Source: Phenylobacterium deserti (GTDB lineage Bacteria > Pseudomonadota > Alphaproteobacteria > Caulobacterales > Caulobacteraceae). Taken from it: DNA of 41,869 nucleotides. Location of the stretch: NCBI GenBank assembly GCA_945859865.1, contig CAMAOY010000005.1:1-41869 (forward strand). The letters are read 5' to 3'. Below, one piece after another: positions 34,536 through 41,869 of the stretch (position 1 is its first letter; each line of letters opens with the position of its first letter). The notes below the pieces were generated by a model, which made no database searches, was not told the origin of the DNA, and worked only from the letters and a program-made list of their open reading frames with translations. The translations under genes were made by a program, and so were the position numbers.

Positions 34536-36167
34536 GTGAAGCTTCCCGTCCTCCTCGCCCTGACCTGCACCCTCGCTGTCACCGGCTGCCAGCCGCAGGT
34601 CAGCCGGCCGCCCTGCCCTGAGGGCAAGACCTGCCTGGCGTGGGGAAACAACACCGAGGCAGGGTCCCTGGATCCCCAGAAGGCGACCCTGGTCGATGAG
34701 TTCGCCATCATCGCCGACCTCTTCACCGGCCTCTTCACCGACAGTCCGGAAGCAACGCCGATCCCGGCCCTGGCGCAGAGCTATGCGGTCTCGGCCGATG
34801 GCCTGACCTGGACCTTCCGCCTCAGGCCCTCGACGTGGAGCGACGGTCGGTCCGTCACCGCGAACGACTTCGTCTTCGCCTACCGGCGAATCCTGGATCC
34901 GGCCACGGCGTCCAGCTACGCCTATCTTTTGTACCTGATCCGCAATGGGCAGGCGGTGAACGAAGGCAAGGCGGGCCCTGAAACCCTGGGCGTACGGGCC
35001 CCCGACGACCTGACCCTGGAACTGACCCTCGAGCACCCCGCGCCCTACCTGCCCGCCCTGCTGAAACATCAGAGCTTTTTTCCAGTTCCCGCCCACGCGG
35101 TGAAGGCTCATGGCGACGCCTGGACCCGCCCGGAAAACTTCGTGGGGAACGGGGCCTTCCGGCTGGTGGACTGGAAGCTTGGAGATCACATCCGGGTGGT
35201 GAAGAACACCGCCTTCTACGACGTGCCCTCCGTCTGCGTGGACCAGATCGACTACTTCCCGACGCCGGACTCGGTGATGGCTGAGCGTCGGGTCGCCCGC
35301 GGCGAACTGGACCTGAACACCAACTTCCAGTCCAGCCGGGTCCAGCGGCTCCGCGACACCCTTCCGGGCTATGTCCGGACCTTTCCCGCCCTGGCGACCT
35401 TCTACATCGCCCTGAACCTCCCCGAGGTGCCCGCCTTCCAGGACATCCGGGTGCGGCGCGCCCTGTCGATGGGGGTCGACCGCGATTTCATCACCGGCAA
35501 ACTCATGCGGGCCGGTCAGAAGCCCGCCTACAGCTTCGTGCCACCGGCGACGGCGGGCCATGGCGAGGGCGTGCGCCTGAAGTGGGCGGACATGCCGTTC
35601 CCGGAGCGCCAGGCCGAAGCCCGCCGACTGCTGGCCGAGGCCGGCTATGGCCCCGGAAGGCCGCTCTCGGTGGAGATCAAGGTGGGCAATTCGCCGGATA
35701 CACTTCTGATCTCCCAGGCCGTCGCCGCCGACTGGACCGCCCTGGGCCTGAAGGTCTCCACCGTGCAGAACGAGGGCCAGATCGCCTTCGCCGCCTACCG
35801 ACAGAAGGATTTCCAGGTCGGAATGATGACCTGGTACGCAGACTTCAACGACCCCCTGACCTTCCTTGGCCTGTTTCGTTCGGACACCGGCCAGCAGAAC
35901 TATTCCGCCTACGATAACCCCCGTTACGACGCCCTGCTCGACAGGGCCGACCTGGAGCCGGACTCCCGGAAGCGCGGGAAGCTGCTGGCGGAGGCCGAGC
36001 AGCTGATGCTGGATGAGGAGGGAACCATCCCGGTCTTCCAGGTGGTCAGCCGGGCCCTGATTTCCCCCCGGGTCACAGGCTGGACCGATAATGTCGAGAA
36101 CTTCCATCGCGCGCGCTGGGTCTGCGTGAAGCCCGCCGCTGTCGGGGCTTCGCCTGGTCAGCATTGA
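34536..36167 (+). CDS. Oligopeptide-binding lipoprotein (SBP family 5, OppA-like)
   Basis: This 543-residue solute-binding protein has a lipoprotein signal with lipobox VTGC and lipidated C18. Family 5 landmarks are GSLDPQKAT, the segment LRPSTWSDGRSVTANDFVFAYRRILDP, GNGAFRLVDW, FYIALNLPEVPAFQDIRVRRALSMGVDRD and AEQLMLDEEGTIPVF. These proteins bind peptides with little side-chain preference. No opp permease or ATPase genes adjoin; it starts 14 bases after the MacB-type permease, so either it is an orphan fed to a remote transporter or it works beside the MacAB-like pump. The start is GTG 34536, with only a weak ribosome site. Confidence 0.92.
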   Translation: MKLPVLLALTCTLAVTGCQPQVSRPPCPEGKTCLAWGNNTEAGSLDPQKATLVDEFAIIADLFTGLFTDSPEATPIPALAQSYAVSADGLTWTFRLRPSTWSDGRSVTANDFVFAYRRILDPATASSYAYLLYLIRNGQAVNEGKAGPETLGVRAPDDLTLELTLEHPAPYLPALLKHQSFFPVPAHAVKAHGDAWTRPENFVGNGAFRLVDWKLGDHIRVVKNTAFYDVPSVCVDQIDYFPTPDSVMAERRVARGELDLNTNFQSSRVQRLRDTLPGYVRTFPALATFYIALNLPEVPAFQDIRVRRALSMGVDRDFITGKLMRAGQKPAYSFVPPATAGHGEGVRLKWADMPFPERQAEARRLLAEAGYGPGRPLSVEIKVGNSPDTLLISQAVAADWTALGLKVSTVQNEGQIAFAAYRQKDFQVGMMTWYADFNDPLTFLGLFRSDTGQQNYSAYDNPRYDALLDRADLEPDSRKRGKLLAEAEQLMLDEEGTIPVFQVVSRALISPRVTGWTDNVENFHRARWVCVKPAAVGASPGQH

Positions 36168-36225
36168 CAGCCGCGCCCGGCCCCGCCTTGCTAGGCCCAA
36201 AGACCGGATCAGGGAGGGCGGACCT

Positions 36226-36990
36226 ATGGACTTCAAGCTGCAGGGTAAGGTGGTACTGATCACCGGCGGATCCCGGGGCCTGGGACGCGCCATGGCCCAG
36301 GCCTTCGCTGAGGCCGGCGCTAACCTGGCCATTGTCTCGCGCAAGCTGCCAGCCTGCGAGGACGCCGCTGCCGAGCTAGCGAAACTGGGCGTCGAGACCT
36401 TCGCCCACCGCTGCCACGTGGCCAACTGGGATGAGATCGAACCCATGGTCGACGCGGTCTACCGGCGCTTTGGCCGCATCGACGTGCTGATCAATAATGC
36501 CGGCATGTCGCCCCTCTATCCCTCGCTGGAGGAGGTGACGGAGGACAATTTCGACAAGGTCATCGGGGTCAACTTCAAGGGCCCCTTCCGGCTCTCCGCC
36601 CTGGTGGGTGCCCGGATGCACCGGGGAGAGGGGGGCTCGATCATCAACATCTCAAGCATCGCCTCCCTGGAGGCCTCGCCCTACGCCCTGCCCTATGCCG
36701 GGGCCAAGGCGGCGCTGAACGTCCTGACTACCGGTTTCGCAGCCGCCTACAGCCCGAATGTCCGGGTCAACACGATCTGCGTGGGCCCCTTCGCCACCGA
36801 CGTGGCCGAGCACTGGGGCGATCCACCGGACCACGCCAATCCCGGCTGGACCAAGGGTGGCATGCGGGTCGGCCTGCCCACGGAAATGGTCCCCGCCGCC
36901 CTCTGGCTGGCCAGCGACACGTCCAGCTTCACCAATGGTGCCCTCATCCGCATCGACGGCGGCCCTGTCCGCGCCCGCCTCCACCCCTAA
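36226..36990 (+). CDS. SDR-family oxidoreductase
   Basis: This 254-residue classical short-chain dehydrogenase has the cofactor motif TGGSRGLG (13-20), NNAG (90-93), and the catalytic S144, Y157 and K161 (YAGAK). SRK at residues 38-40 after the second strand suggests NADP(H) preference. The substrate is unknown; SDRs of this pattern reduce 3-oxoacyl thioesters or oxidise secondary alcohols. GGGAGG lies before the ATG. The second enoyl-CoA hydratase-family gene starts 20 bases after its stop, so the two probably act in one lipid or acyl-CoA route. Confidence 0.92.
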   Translation: MDFKLQGKVVLITGGSRGLGRAMAQAFAEAGANLAIVSRKLPACEDAAAELAKLGVETFAHRCHVANWDEIEPMVDAVYRRFGRIDVLINNAGMSPLYPSLEEVTEDNFDKVIGVNFKGPFRLSALVGARMHRGEGGSIINISSIASLEASPYALPYAGAKAALNVLTTGFAAAYSPNVRVNTICVGPFATDVAEHWGDPPDHANPGWTKGGMRVGLPTEMVPAALWLASDTSSFTNGALIRIDGGPVRARLHP

Positions 36991-37010
36991 TCCTGAAAGG
37001 CCAGATCTTT

Positions 37011-37874
37011 ATGCCCAGCTCCACGCCCACCTTCGAGACGATCCTCTATTCGGTGGAGGATCACATCGCGACCATCACCCTGCACCGGCCAGAGCGGATG
37101 AACGCCTGGACCCTGCAGATGTGCAACGACCTCCAGGCCGCCTTCGACCTGACAGACCGGGATGACGACGTACGGGCGGTCATCGTGACCGGCGCTGGCC
37201 GGGCCTTCTGCGCCGGAGCCGACCTTTCCGGCGGCAGCCAGACCTTTGGTGCGGCCAAGCCCGACAAGGACACGCCGATCCGCCGCGACACTGCGGGCCT
37301 CGTTACCCTGCGTATCTTTGACAGCCTCAAGCCGGTGATCGGCGCCATCAATGGCGCAGCGGTGGGCGTGGGCGTCACCATGATCCTGCCCATGGACGTG
37401 CGGATCGCCTCGACCGACGCCCGCTTTGGCCTGGTCTTCAACCGGCGAGGGATCATCATGGAAGGCGCCTCGTCCTTCTTCCTGCCCCGCCTGGTCGGCA
37501 TGCCGGCCACCCTGGACTGGATCTATTCCGGTCGGGTTTTCCCGGCCTCAGAGGCCCTGGAGAAGGGGCTGGTGAGCGCCTTGCATCCGCCGGAGTCGTT
37601 GATGGACGCCGCCCGCGCCCTGGCCCGCGAGTACGCAGACAACACGGCACCGGTCTCAAGCGCCCTGACCCGCCAGCTCTGCTGGCGCATGCTCGGCGCC
37701 AGCCATCCCATGGAGGCACACCGGGCCGAGAGCCGGGCCCTGATGGCGCGTGGGGGATCTGAGGATGCGGTGGAGGGCGTGAAGAGCTTCTTCGAGAAGC
37801 GCCCCGCCAACTTCACCGATCCGGTCTCCAGCCTGCCCGACGTCTTCCCGGACTGGGTCGACCCGCAGTTCTGA
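37011..37874 (+). CDS. Enoyl-CoA hydratase/isomerase family protein
   Basis: This crotonase-fold protein has 287 residues. The oxyanion-hole segments are AFCAGADLSGG and INGAAVGVGVT. As in the first such protein of this window, the classical first glutamate is missing (VGVGVTMILPMD) and the remaining acidic position lies in RRGIIMEGASSFFLPRLVG, the arrangement of PaaG-like isomerases or hydratases. It ends with SFFEKRPANFTDPVSSLPDVFPDW. GAAAGG precedes the ATG. Its stop TGA directly abuts the stop of the convergent DUF1330 gene, sharing the palindrome TGATCA. Confidence 0.92.
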   Translation: MPSSTPTFETILYSVEDHIATITLHRPERMNAWTLQMCNDLQAAFDLTDRDDDVRAVIVTGAGRAFCAGADLSGGSQTFGAAKPDKDTPIRRDTAGLVTLRIFDSLKPVIGAINGAAVGVGVTMILPMDVRIASTDARFGLVFNRRGIIMEGASSFFLPRLVGMPATLDWIYSGRVFPASEALEKGLVSALHPPESLMDAARALAREYADNTAPVSSALTRQLCWRMLGASHPMEAHRAESRALMARGGSEDAVEGVKSFFEKRPANFTDPVSSLPDVFPDWVDPQF

Positions 37875-38294
37875 TCACTCGAACCCGGCGTTGGCCTTGG
37901 TGCGGATGTTCAGCTGGCCCGCCAGGCCCGCCTTTCGGTGGTGGTCGATCTTGCCCATGTCCTCAGACATGGCCATGGCCCGGAAGGCGGCCAGCGAGGG
38001 ATATTCGGCCAGGGCGACGGCGTCCCAGAGGTCCTCGACCTCGCCGATCATCAGGCTGGTGACCTGGCCCGAATAGCGGATGCGCCCCCCCAGGGCCTGG
38101 ACAAGCTTGCTCACGCCTTCTCCGTAGAGGGCATAGGCCTCGGCACCGGTGAGGTGGGCGTTGGAGCCGTCCTCGTACTCGGCCTTCGGCTTGAACTTCA
38201 GCAGGTTGACCATGACGAAGGGCCCGTCCTCCTCGGCGGAGAAAAAGGCCATGGCCTGTTGGGGGGGCGGATAGACGGCGTTGACGACCTTCAT
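37875..38294 (-). CDS. DUF1330-like small protein
   Basis: This 139-residue protein of ferredoxin-like alpha/beta-barrel type has FVMVNLLKFKPKAEYEDGS, TGAEAYALYGEGVSKLVQALGG and WDAVALAEYPSLAAFRAMAMSED, the pattern of DUF1330/NIPSNAP-like proteins. The function is unknown; relatives are often dimeric small-molecule-binding proteins or monooxygenase-like. GGAGAGA precedes the ATG. It lies 20 bases after the haloalkane dehalogenase-like gene on the same strand, so it is co-transcribed with it. Confidence 0.8.
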   Translation of the reverse strand: MKVVNAVYPPPQQAMAFFSAEEDGPFVMVNLLKFKPKAEYEDGSNAHLTGAEAYALYGEGVSKLVQALGGRIRYSGQVTSLMIGEVEDLWDAVALAEYPSLAAFRAMAMSEDMGKIDHHRKAGLAGQLNIRTKANAGFE

Positions 38295-38314
38295 GGGGCT
38301 CTCTCCAGTTTCGA

Positions 38315-39217
38315 TCAGCGGGTGCGCCGAACCATATCGTCCAGCAGGTCGGCGATGGCGGCGGGGCAGTCTTCCTGGAGGAAGTGGCCGCCAGAAAGTA
38401 TGGTGTGAGCCTCGCCCTGGGCGCCGGGGACGCGGGCCTTGAAGTCCGCTTCGCCGCCCTTTGTGACAGGGTCATTGTCGCTGAAGGCGGTCAGGAAGGG
38501 CTTGTCGAAGGCTTCCAGCACCTTCCAGGCTGCCAGGTTCTCGGCCACCGAGCCGTGCTCCGCCGTGATGGGCACCAGGGTCGGGAACTGGCGGGCGCCT
38601 TCCTTGAAGGACTCCTCCGGGAAGGGGGCGTCGTAGGCCGCGACCTCTTCAGGCTTGAGTTCGCGGGTGGTCCCCATGTTCACGATACCGCCGACGGGCA
38701 TGACCGGGATGGTCTGGGACATGTTCAGCCAAGCTTCGAAGGCGGGGGTCAGGCCGCTGCCCACCGGAAGGCCGGTGTTCCCGATGATCACGCCGGCAAA
38801 TCGTTCCGGGAAGGCGGCGACGAGGCGCAGGCCGATCAATCCGCCCCAGTCCTGGCAGAAAAGTACCACGCCCTTCAGGTCGACGCCCAGGAGCCACTGG
38901 CTCATCCAGTCCACGTGGCGTTCGTAGGTATAGTCAGCGCGCGAGGCGGGCTTGTCGGAGCGACCGAAGCCGATCAGGTCCGGGGCCAGGACCCGGTGAC
39001 CCCGGGCGACCAGCAGGGGAATGATCTTGCGATAAAGGTAAGACCAGGAGGGCTCGCCGTGCATCAGCAGTACGGGCGCGCCGTCCCGGGGACCTTCATC
39101 GACGTAGGCGATCCGCAGGGCCGCCCCATCGGGGCCCTGGATGTTGGCGTAGTGCGGCGCAAACGACCAGTCGAGAAGGCCCGAGAAGTGTTCGTCGGGG
39201 GTTCGCAGCACCTGCAT
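38315..39217 (-). CDS. Haloalkane dehalogenase family alpha/beta-hydrolase
   Basis: This 300-residue alpha/beta-hydrolase has the haloalkane dehalogenase pattern: [12 protein letters not shown] (oxyanion and halide site, E55/W58), nucleophile D123 with the halide-binding W124 in FCQDWGG, acid D249 in SDNDPVT and base H278 in GGHFLQED. The [12 protein letters not shown] segment and the acid placement after the cap resemble subfamily I (DhlA/DhmA). Family members cleave carbon-halogen bonds, but the natural substrate of such chromosomal copies is mostly unknown. ATG 39217 is chosen for the GGAGG six bases upstream; in-frame ATG 39238 is an alternative. Confidence 0.88.
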   Translation of the reverse strand: MQVLRTPDEHFSGLLDWSFAPHYANIQGPDGAALRIAYVDEGPRDGAPVLLMHGEPSWSYLYRKIIPLLVARGHRVLAPDLIGFGRSDKPASRADYTYERHVDWMSQWLLGVDLKGVVLFCQDWGGLIGLRLVAAFPERFAGVIIGNTGLPVGSGLTPAFEAWLNMSQTIPVMPVGGIVNMGTTRELKPEEVAAYDAPFPEESFKEGARQFPTLVPITAEHGSVAENLAAWKVLEAFDKPFLTAFSDNDPVTKGGEADFKARVPGAQGEAHTILSGGHFLQEDCPAAIADLLDDMVRRTR

Positions 39218-39253
39218 TCCATGCCTCCACGGGGCCATGCACCCCGGTTCCGG

Positions 39254-39283
39254 TTGACAGTCCCGCCGCGGCGGGAAACTAAT
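39254..39283 (+). promoter_or_regulatory. Candidate promoter with internal palindrome before the MBL gene
   Basis: TTGACA (39254-39259), an 18-base spacer and ACTAAT (39278-39283) resemble a housekeeping promoter for the gene starting at 39354. A perfect 14-base palindrome CCCGCCGCGGCGGG (39262-39275) fills the spacer and could be an operator. Confidence 0.45.
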
Positions 39284-39353
39284 GGCAACACGCGTGCCAC
39301 TATCAATCCCACCGGTCAAGCACCGGAGGCGACGCCAGAGGAGACCATCCGCC

Positions 39354-40439
39354 ATGAAACGCTTCTTGCTGGGACTTGGGGCCGCTCTCATCCTCCTCCT
39401 GGCGGGTGCCTGGCTGATGAGGGGCGAGATCGCCGTCCGCCTGATGGGGCGCATCTATGATCGCGCCATGACCGCCTCTCCGGCAGATGGCCTGCCAGAT
39501 GGGCTTCATGTCGCCCTTTGTGGCTCAGGATCACCCATGCCGGATCCCTCCAGGGCCGGGCCCTGCACGGCGGTCCTGGCGGGCCAGAGGCTCTTCGTCT
39601 TCGATTCTGGGGCCGGATCGGTCCGAAACCTGTCCCTGATGGGGCTCTCACCCTTCCGGGTCGAGCGCGTCTTCCTGACCCACTTCCATTCGGACCATAT
39701 CGACGGCCTGGGCGAACTCATGCTCCAGCGATGGGCCGGCTCAGGCGCTACGGCCCCCCTGCTCGTTCACGGCCCCAAGGGCGTGGAGACTGTCGTCGGC
39801 GGCCTGATGACCGCCTACGGGCTGGACCGAAACTATCGCATTGCGCACCATGGCGAAGCGGTAACCCCGCCTGCGGGGTTCGGCGGCCAGGCAGTTGCCT
39901 TCGAGGCGCTTTCCGGCACCGATGACGTCGTCCTGATCGATGAACCTGACCTGAAGATCCGCGCCTTCCCGGTCGATCACGCCCCGGTCTCACCGGCGGT
40001 TGGCTACATCATCGAATACAAGGGGCGTAAGGCCGTAATCGGCGGCGACACCAACGTCTCGCCCAATGTCGAGCGTGCCGCGCGCGGGGCGGACCTGCTG
40101 GTCCATGAGGGCCTCTCCCTACGCCTGGTGGGGATCCAGCAGGACGCCGCCAAAAAGGCCGGGAAGGCCAACCTGGCGAAGATCCTCGGCGACATCACCA
40201 CATACCATACAGATCCGGAGGCCGTGGCTGCCCTGGCTGCCAAGGCCGGCGTGAAGACCCTGGTCTTCACCCACATTGTCCCACCCCTGCCTCTGCGGTC
40301 CCTCGAAGGCCCCTTCCTCGGCAAGAGCCGCAAGGTGTTCAAGGGCGAGATCCGGGTCGGCCAGGACGGCGACATGTTCACCCTTCCGGCGGGCTCCGAG
40401 GACACCAAACGCACCAACCGGCTCAAGCGCTTCTTCTGA
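39354..40439 (+). CDS. Metallo-beta-lactamase-fold hydrolase (RNase Z/arylsulfatase-like), membrane-anchored
   Basis: This 361-residue protein has an N-terminal hydrophobic segment (residues 3-21) that is a signal anchor or uncleaved signal. The zinc ligands are H110, H112, D114 and H115 in [11 protein letters not shown], then histidine in [10 protein letters not shown], aspartate in GGDTNVS and histidine in FTHIVPP. This is the arrangement of RNase Z-like and choline/arylsulfatase-type MBL enzymes; a periplasmic location argues against tRNA processing. ATG 39354 has GAGGAGA upstream; an earlier in-frame ATG at 39282 falls at the promoter and is unlikely. The GST-like gene follows after 15 bases. 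Confidence 0.88.
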   Translation: MKRFLLGLGAALILLLAGAWLMRGEIAVRLMGRIYDRAMTASPADGLPDGLHVALCGSGSPMPDPSRAGPCTAVLAGQRLFVFDSGAGSVRNLSLMGLSPFRVERVFLTHFHSDHIDGLGELMLQRWAGSGATAPLLVHGPKGVETVVGGLMTAYGLDRNYRIAHHGEAVTPPAGFGGQAVAFEALSGTDDVVLIDEPDLKIRAFPVDHAPVSPAVGYIIEYKGRKAVIGGDTNVSPNVERAARGADLLVHEGLSLRLVGIQQDAAKKAGKANLAKILGDITTYHTDPEAVAALAAKAGVKTLVFTHIVPPLPLRSLEGPFLGKSRKVFKGEIRVGQDGDMFTLPAGSEDTKRTNRLKRFF

Positions 40440-40454
40440 CCAGGACCTCAGCCC

Positions 40455-41480
40455 ATGACTGATCCCGTCTCCCTCTCCGGCGCTCCCGGATCGCCCTACA
40501 CTCGCAAGATGCTCGCGGTCCTGCGCTACCGAAGGATCCCGTACCGCTTCCTGGTTGTCTCAAACTCGGCCCTGGAGGCCCTCCCCAGGGCCAAGGTGCC
40601 TCTGCTGCCGACCTTCTACCTGCCGGGCGCAGACGGCGCACTGGAGGCCGTGACGGACTCCACGCCCCTCATCCAGCGTTTCGAGAGAGAACACACAGAC
40701 CGCAGCCTCATCCCTGGCGATGCCGCCCTGGCCTTCCTGGACGCCCTGATCGAGGACTATGCTGACGAGTGGCTGACCAAGGCCATGTTCCATTATCGCT
40801 GGGCCTACGCGGCCGACATCGCCAAGGCCTCGGCCATCCTTCCCTGCTGGCGAGGGCTGTCGGTCCCCGACGCGGACCTGGCCGAGCGCGGGCGGGCGGT
40901 CGCCGAGCGGCAGATCGGCAGGCTCCGCTATGTAGGGTCCAACGCCGTCACCGGCCCGATCATCGAGGCGAGTTACCGTCGTTTCCTCGACGCCTTCGAG
41001 GACCATCTTCGGGTCCTGCCCTACTTGATGGGTAAGCGCCCCGGCGCCGGCGACTTTGCCACCTATGGCCAGCTGACGCAGTTGGCAGAGTTTGACCCCA
41101 CGCCCGCCGCCCTGACCCTCTCGGTCGCCCCGCGCGTCACCGCCTGGGTGGGCATGATGGAGGACCAGTCCGGCGTGGAACCTGGCGACGGGGACTGGAT
41201 CGACGCGGCAAACCTGCCGCCGACCCTGAAGGTCCTGCTTGCCGAGATCGGACGTGTCTACACGCCCGTCATGCTGGCCAATGCCCGGGCCGTGATGTCG
41301 GGTGCGGCGGAAGTCCTGGCCGAGGTCGACGGCCAGCCCTGGTCGCAGCAGCCCTTCCCCTACCAGGCCAAGTGCCTGAAGGCCCTGAGGGACGCCTACG
41401 CCGCGCTCGCCCCGGACGCCCGGGCGGTGGTGGATGTGGTCCTTGACGGCACCGGCTGCGAGGCTCTTCTGGCGGGATGA
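40455..41480 (+). CDS. Glutathione S-transferase-like protein
   Basis: The N-terminal part (about 1-80) is a thioredoxin-like GST domain: SLSGAPGSPYTRKMLAVLRYRRIPYRF, KVPLLPTFYLP and DSTPLIQRFE, which would hold glutathione. A helical C-terminal GST domain follows (about 95-235), with MGKRPGAGDFATYGQL. At 341 residues it is about 100 longer than usual: a further segment (about 240-341, with VMLANARAVMSGAAEVLAEVDGQPW) is unassigned. The stop overlaps the TetR gene start (ATGA), suggesting control by that regulator. Confidence 0.85.
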   Translation: MTDPVSLSGAPGSPYTRKMLAVLRYRRIPYRFLVVSNSALEALPRAKVPLLPTFYLPGADGALEAVTDSTPLIQRFEREHTDRSLIPGDAALAFLDALIEDYADEWLTKAMFHYRWAYAADIAKASAILPCWRGLSVPDADLAERGRAVAERQIGRLRYVGSNAVTGPIIEASYRRFLDAFEDHLRVLPYLMGKRPGAGDFATYGQLTQLAEFDPTPAALTLSVAPRVTAWVGMMEDQSGVEPGDGDWIDAANLPPTLKVLLAEIGRVYTPVMLANARAVMSGAAEVLAEVDGQPWSQQPFPYQAKCLKALRDAYAALAPDARAVVDVVLDGTGCEALLAG

Positions 41481-41869
41481 CCCCCGACCTTGAGGAAACG
41501 GATGGCCGACGCCGACGCGGTCTCGACAGCCGCGACCGCATTGTCGAGGCCATGCTGGAACTCATGCGGGAGGGGGAGGTCGCCCCCGGGGCGGAACGCG
41601 TGGCATCAAGGGCCGATGTCGGTCTGAGGACAGTCTTCCGCCACTTCCGGGACATGGACAGCCTCTATGCCGAGATCAGCCGGACCATCGAGGGCGAACT
41701 CGCGGACCTGGTCGCCCGTCCCCTGGCATCGGGCGATGAAGCGGGCCGGCTGGTCGAGCTGGCGTCCCGGCGGGCCGAGGCCTACGAGCGCATTTTTCCC
41801 TTCAAGCACGCCTCCGCAGCGCACCGGCACCGGTCCGACTTTCTGGCCCGCGACCACGCCCGGATGGTG
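41477..41869 (+). CDS. TetR-family transcriptional regulator (3' partial)
   Basis: The 131 visible residues begin MTPDLEETDGRRRRGLDSRD and contain a TetR helix-turn-helix: RIVEAMLELMREG, then GAERVASRADVGLRTVFRHFRDMDSLYAEI (about residues 39-68). The ligand-binding helices start after that and run off the end of the window. The ATG overlaps the GST-like stop by four bases, so the regulator is translated after and with its probable target. Several arginines before the helix-turn-helix give a basic arm. Confidence 0.85.
   Translation, partial: MTPDLEETDGRRRRGLDSRDRIVEAMLELMREGEVAPGAERVASRADVGLRTVFRHFRDMDSLYAEISRTIEGELADLVARPLASGDEAGRLVELASRRAEAYERIFPFKHASAAHRHRSDFLARDHARMV

Noticed and set aside
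34464-36446. A 660-codon open frame antisense to the peptide-binding protein gene.
   Set aside because: It is a GC-driven shadow of a clear lipoprotein gene, with no domain, ribosome site or hydrophobic pattern of its own.

Overview
The window is a GC-rich chromosomal segment from an alphaproteobacterium, most likely of the family Caulobacteraceae (Caulobacter/Phenylobacterium-like). The strongest evidence is a divK-pleD pair: the PleD here has 454 residues, with its phospho-acceptor D53, I-site R359/D362 and GGEEF 368-372 at the positions I recall for Caulobacter PleD. It sits with pyrC'-plsY-dprA-topA-rnr, rpmG, dinB and clpS-clpA. Two CtrA-type boxes (TTAA-N7-TTAA/G) and one alphaproteobacterial SOS box (GTTC-N7-GTTC) lie in intergenic DNA. 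I see no phage, insertion sequence, CRISPR array or rRNA, and no gene-free stretch over 300 bases.

Layout. 1-8843 (+): a dihydroorotase-like pseudo-enzyme (5' end outside the window), plsY, dprA, topA, rnr and a NUDIX hydrolase. 8855-9167: rpmG with its promoter and terminators. 9180-10913 (-): divK-pleD, the cell-fate and c-di-GMP module, with a CtrA box upstream. 11017-13843 (+): a translationally coupled HAD phosphatase, ROK sugar kinase and DNA polymerase IV carrying an N-terminal zinc ribbon. 14013-16675 (+): clpS and clpA. 16694-20103 (-): a DUF3617 periplasmic protein, RidA, a glycerophosphodiester phosphodiesterase, a FemAB-like acyltransferase and a HIT protein. 20186-22797 (+): a GT2-GtrA polyprenyl-phosphate glycosyltransferase and an ArnT/PMT-like membrane glycosyltransferase.

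22801-26466: an APH-type kinase, a DUF6285 protein and an enoyl-CoA hydratase on the minus strand, divergent from an acyl-CoA dehydrogenase. The set resembles the LvaA-LvaB-LvaC module for 4-hydroxyacyl-CoA breakdown. A 109-bp imperfect palindromic repeat follows. 26629-28026 (-): an Mpl-type murein-peptide ligase, with a perfect CtrA box at its 5' end. 28217-31086 (+): a DUF7064-like protein, tRNA-Asn, a methyltransferase and an RluF-like pseudouridine synthase. 31100-34521 (+): a MacAB-type efflux system whose adaptor carries an insertion of about 110 residues with two LTxxQ-like motifs. 34536-37874 (+): an orphan oligopeptide-binding lipoprotein, an SDR and a second enoyl-CoA hydratase-family protein. 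37875-39217 (-): a DUF1330 protein and a haloalkane dehalogenase. 39354-41869 (+): an MBL-fold hydrolase, a GST-like protein and a TetR regulator cut by the window end.

Most of the window is housekeeping. The points most worth a second look are the LTxxQ insertion in the MacA-like adaptor, the Lva-like module, the SOS box before plsY-dprA, and the CtrA box beside mpl together with an orphan terminator that may end a small RNA. Tight coupling (ATGA or GTGA overlaps) occurs at nine junctions and was used to choose several GTG starts.
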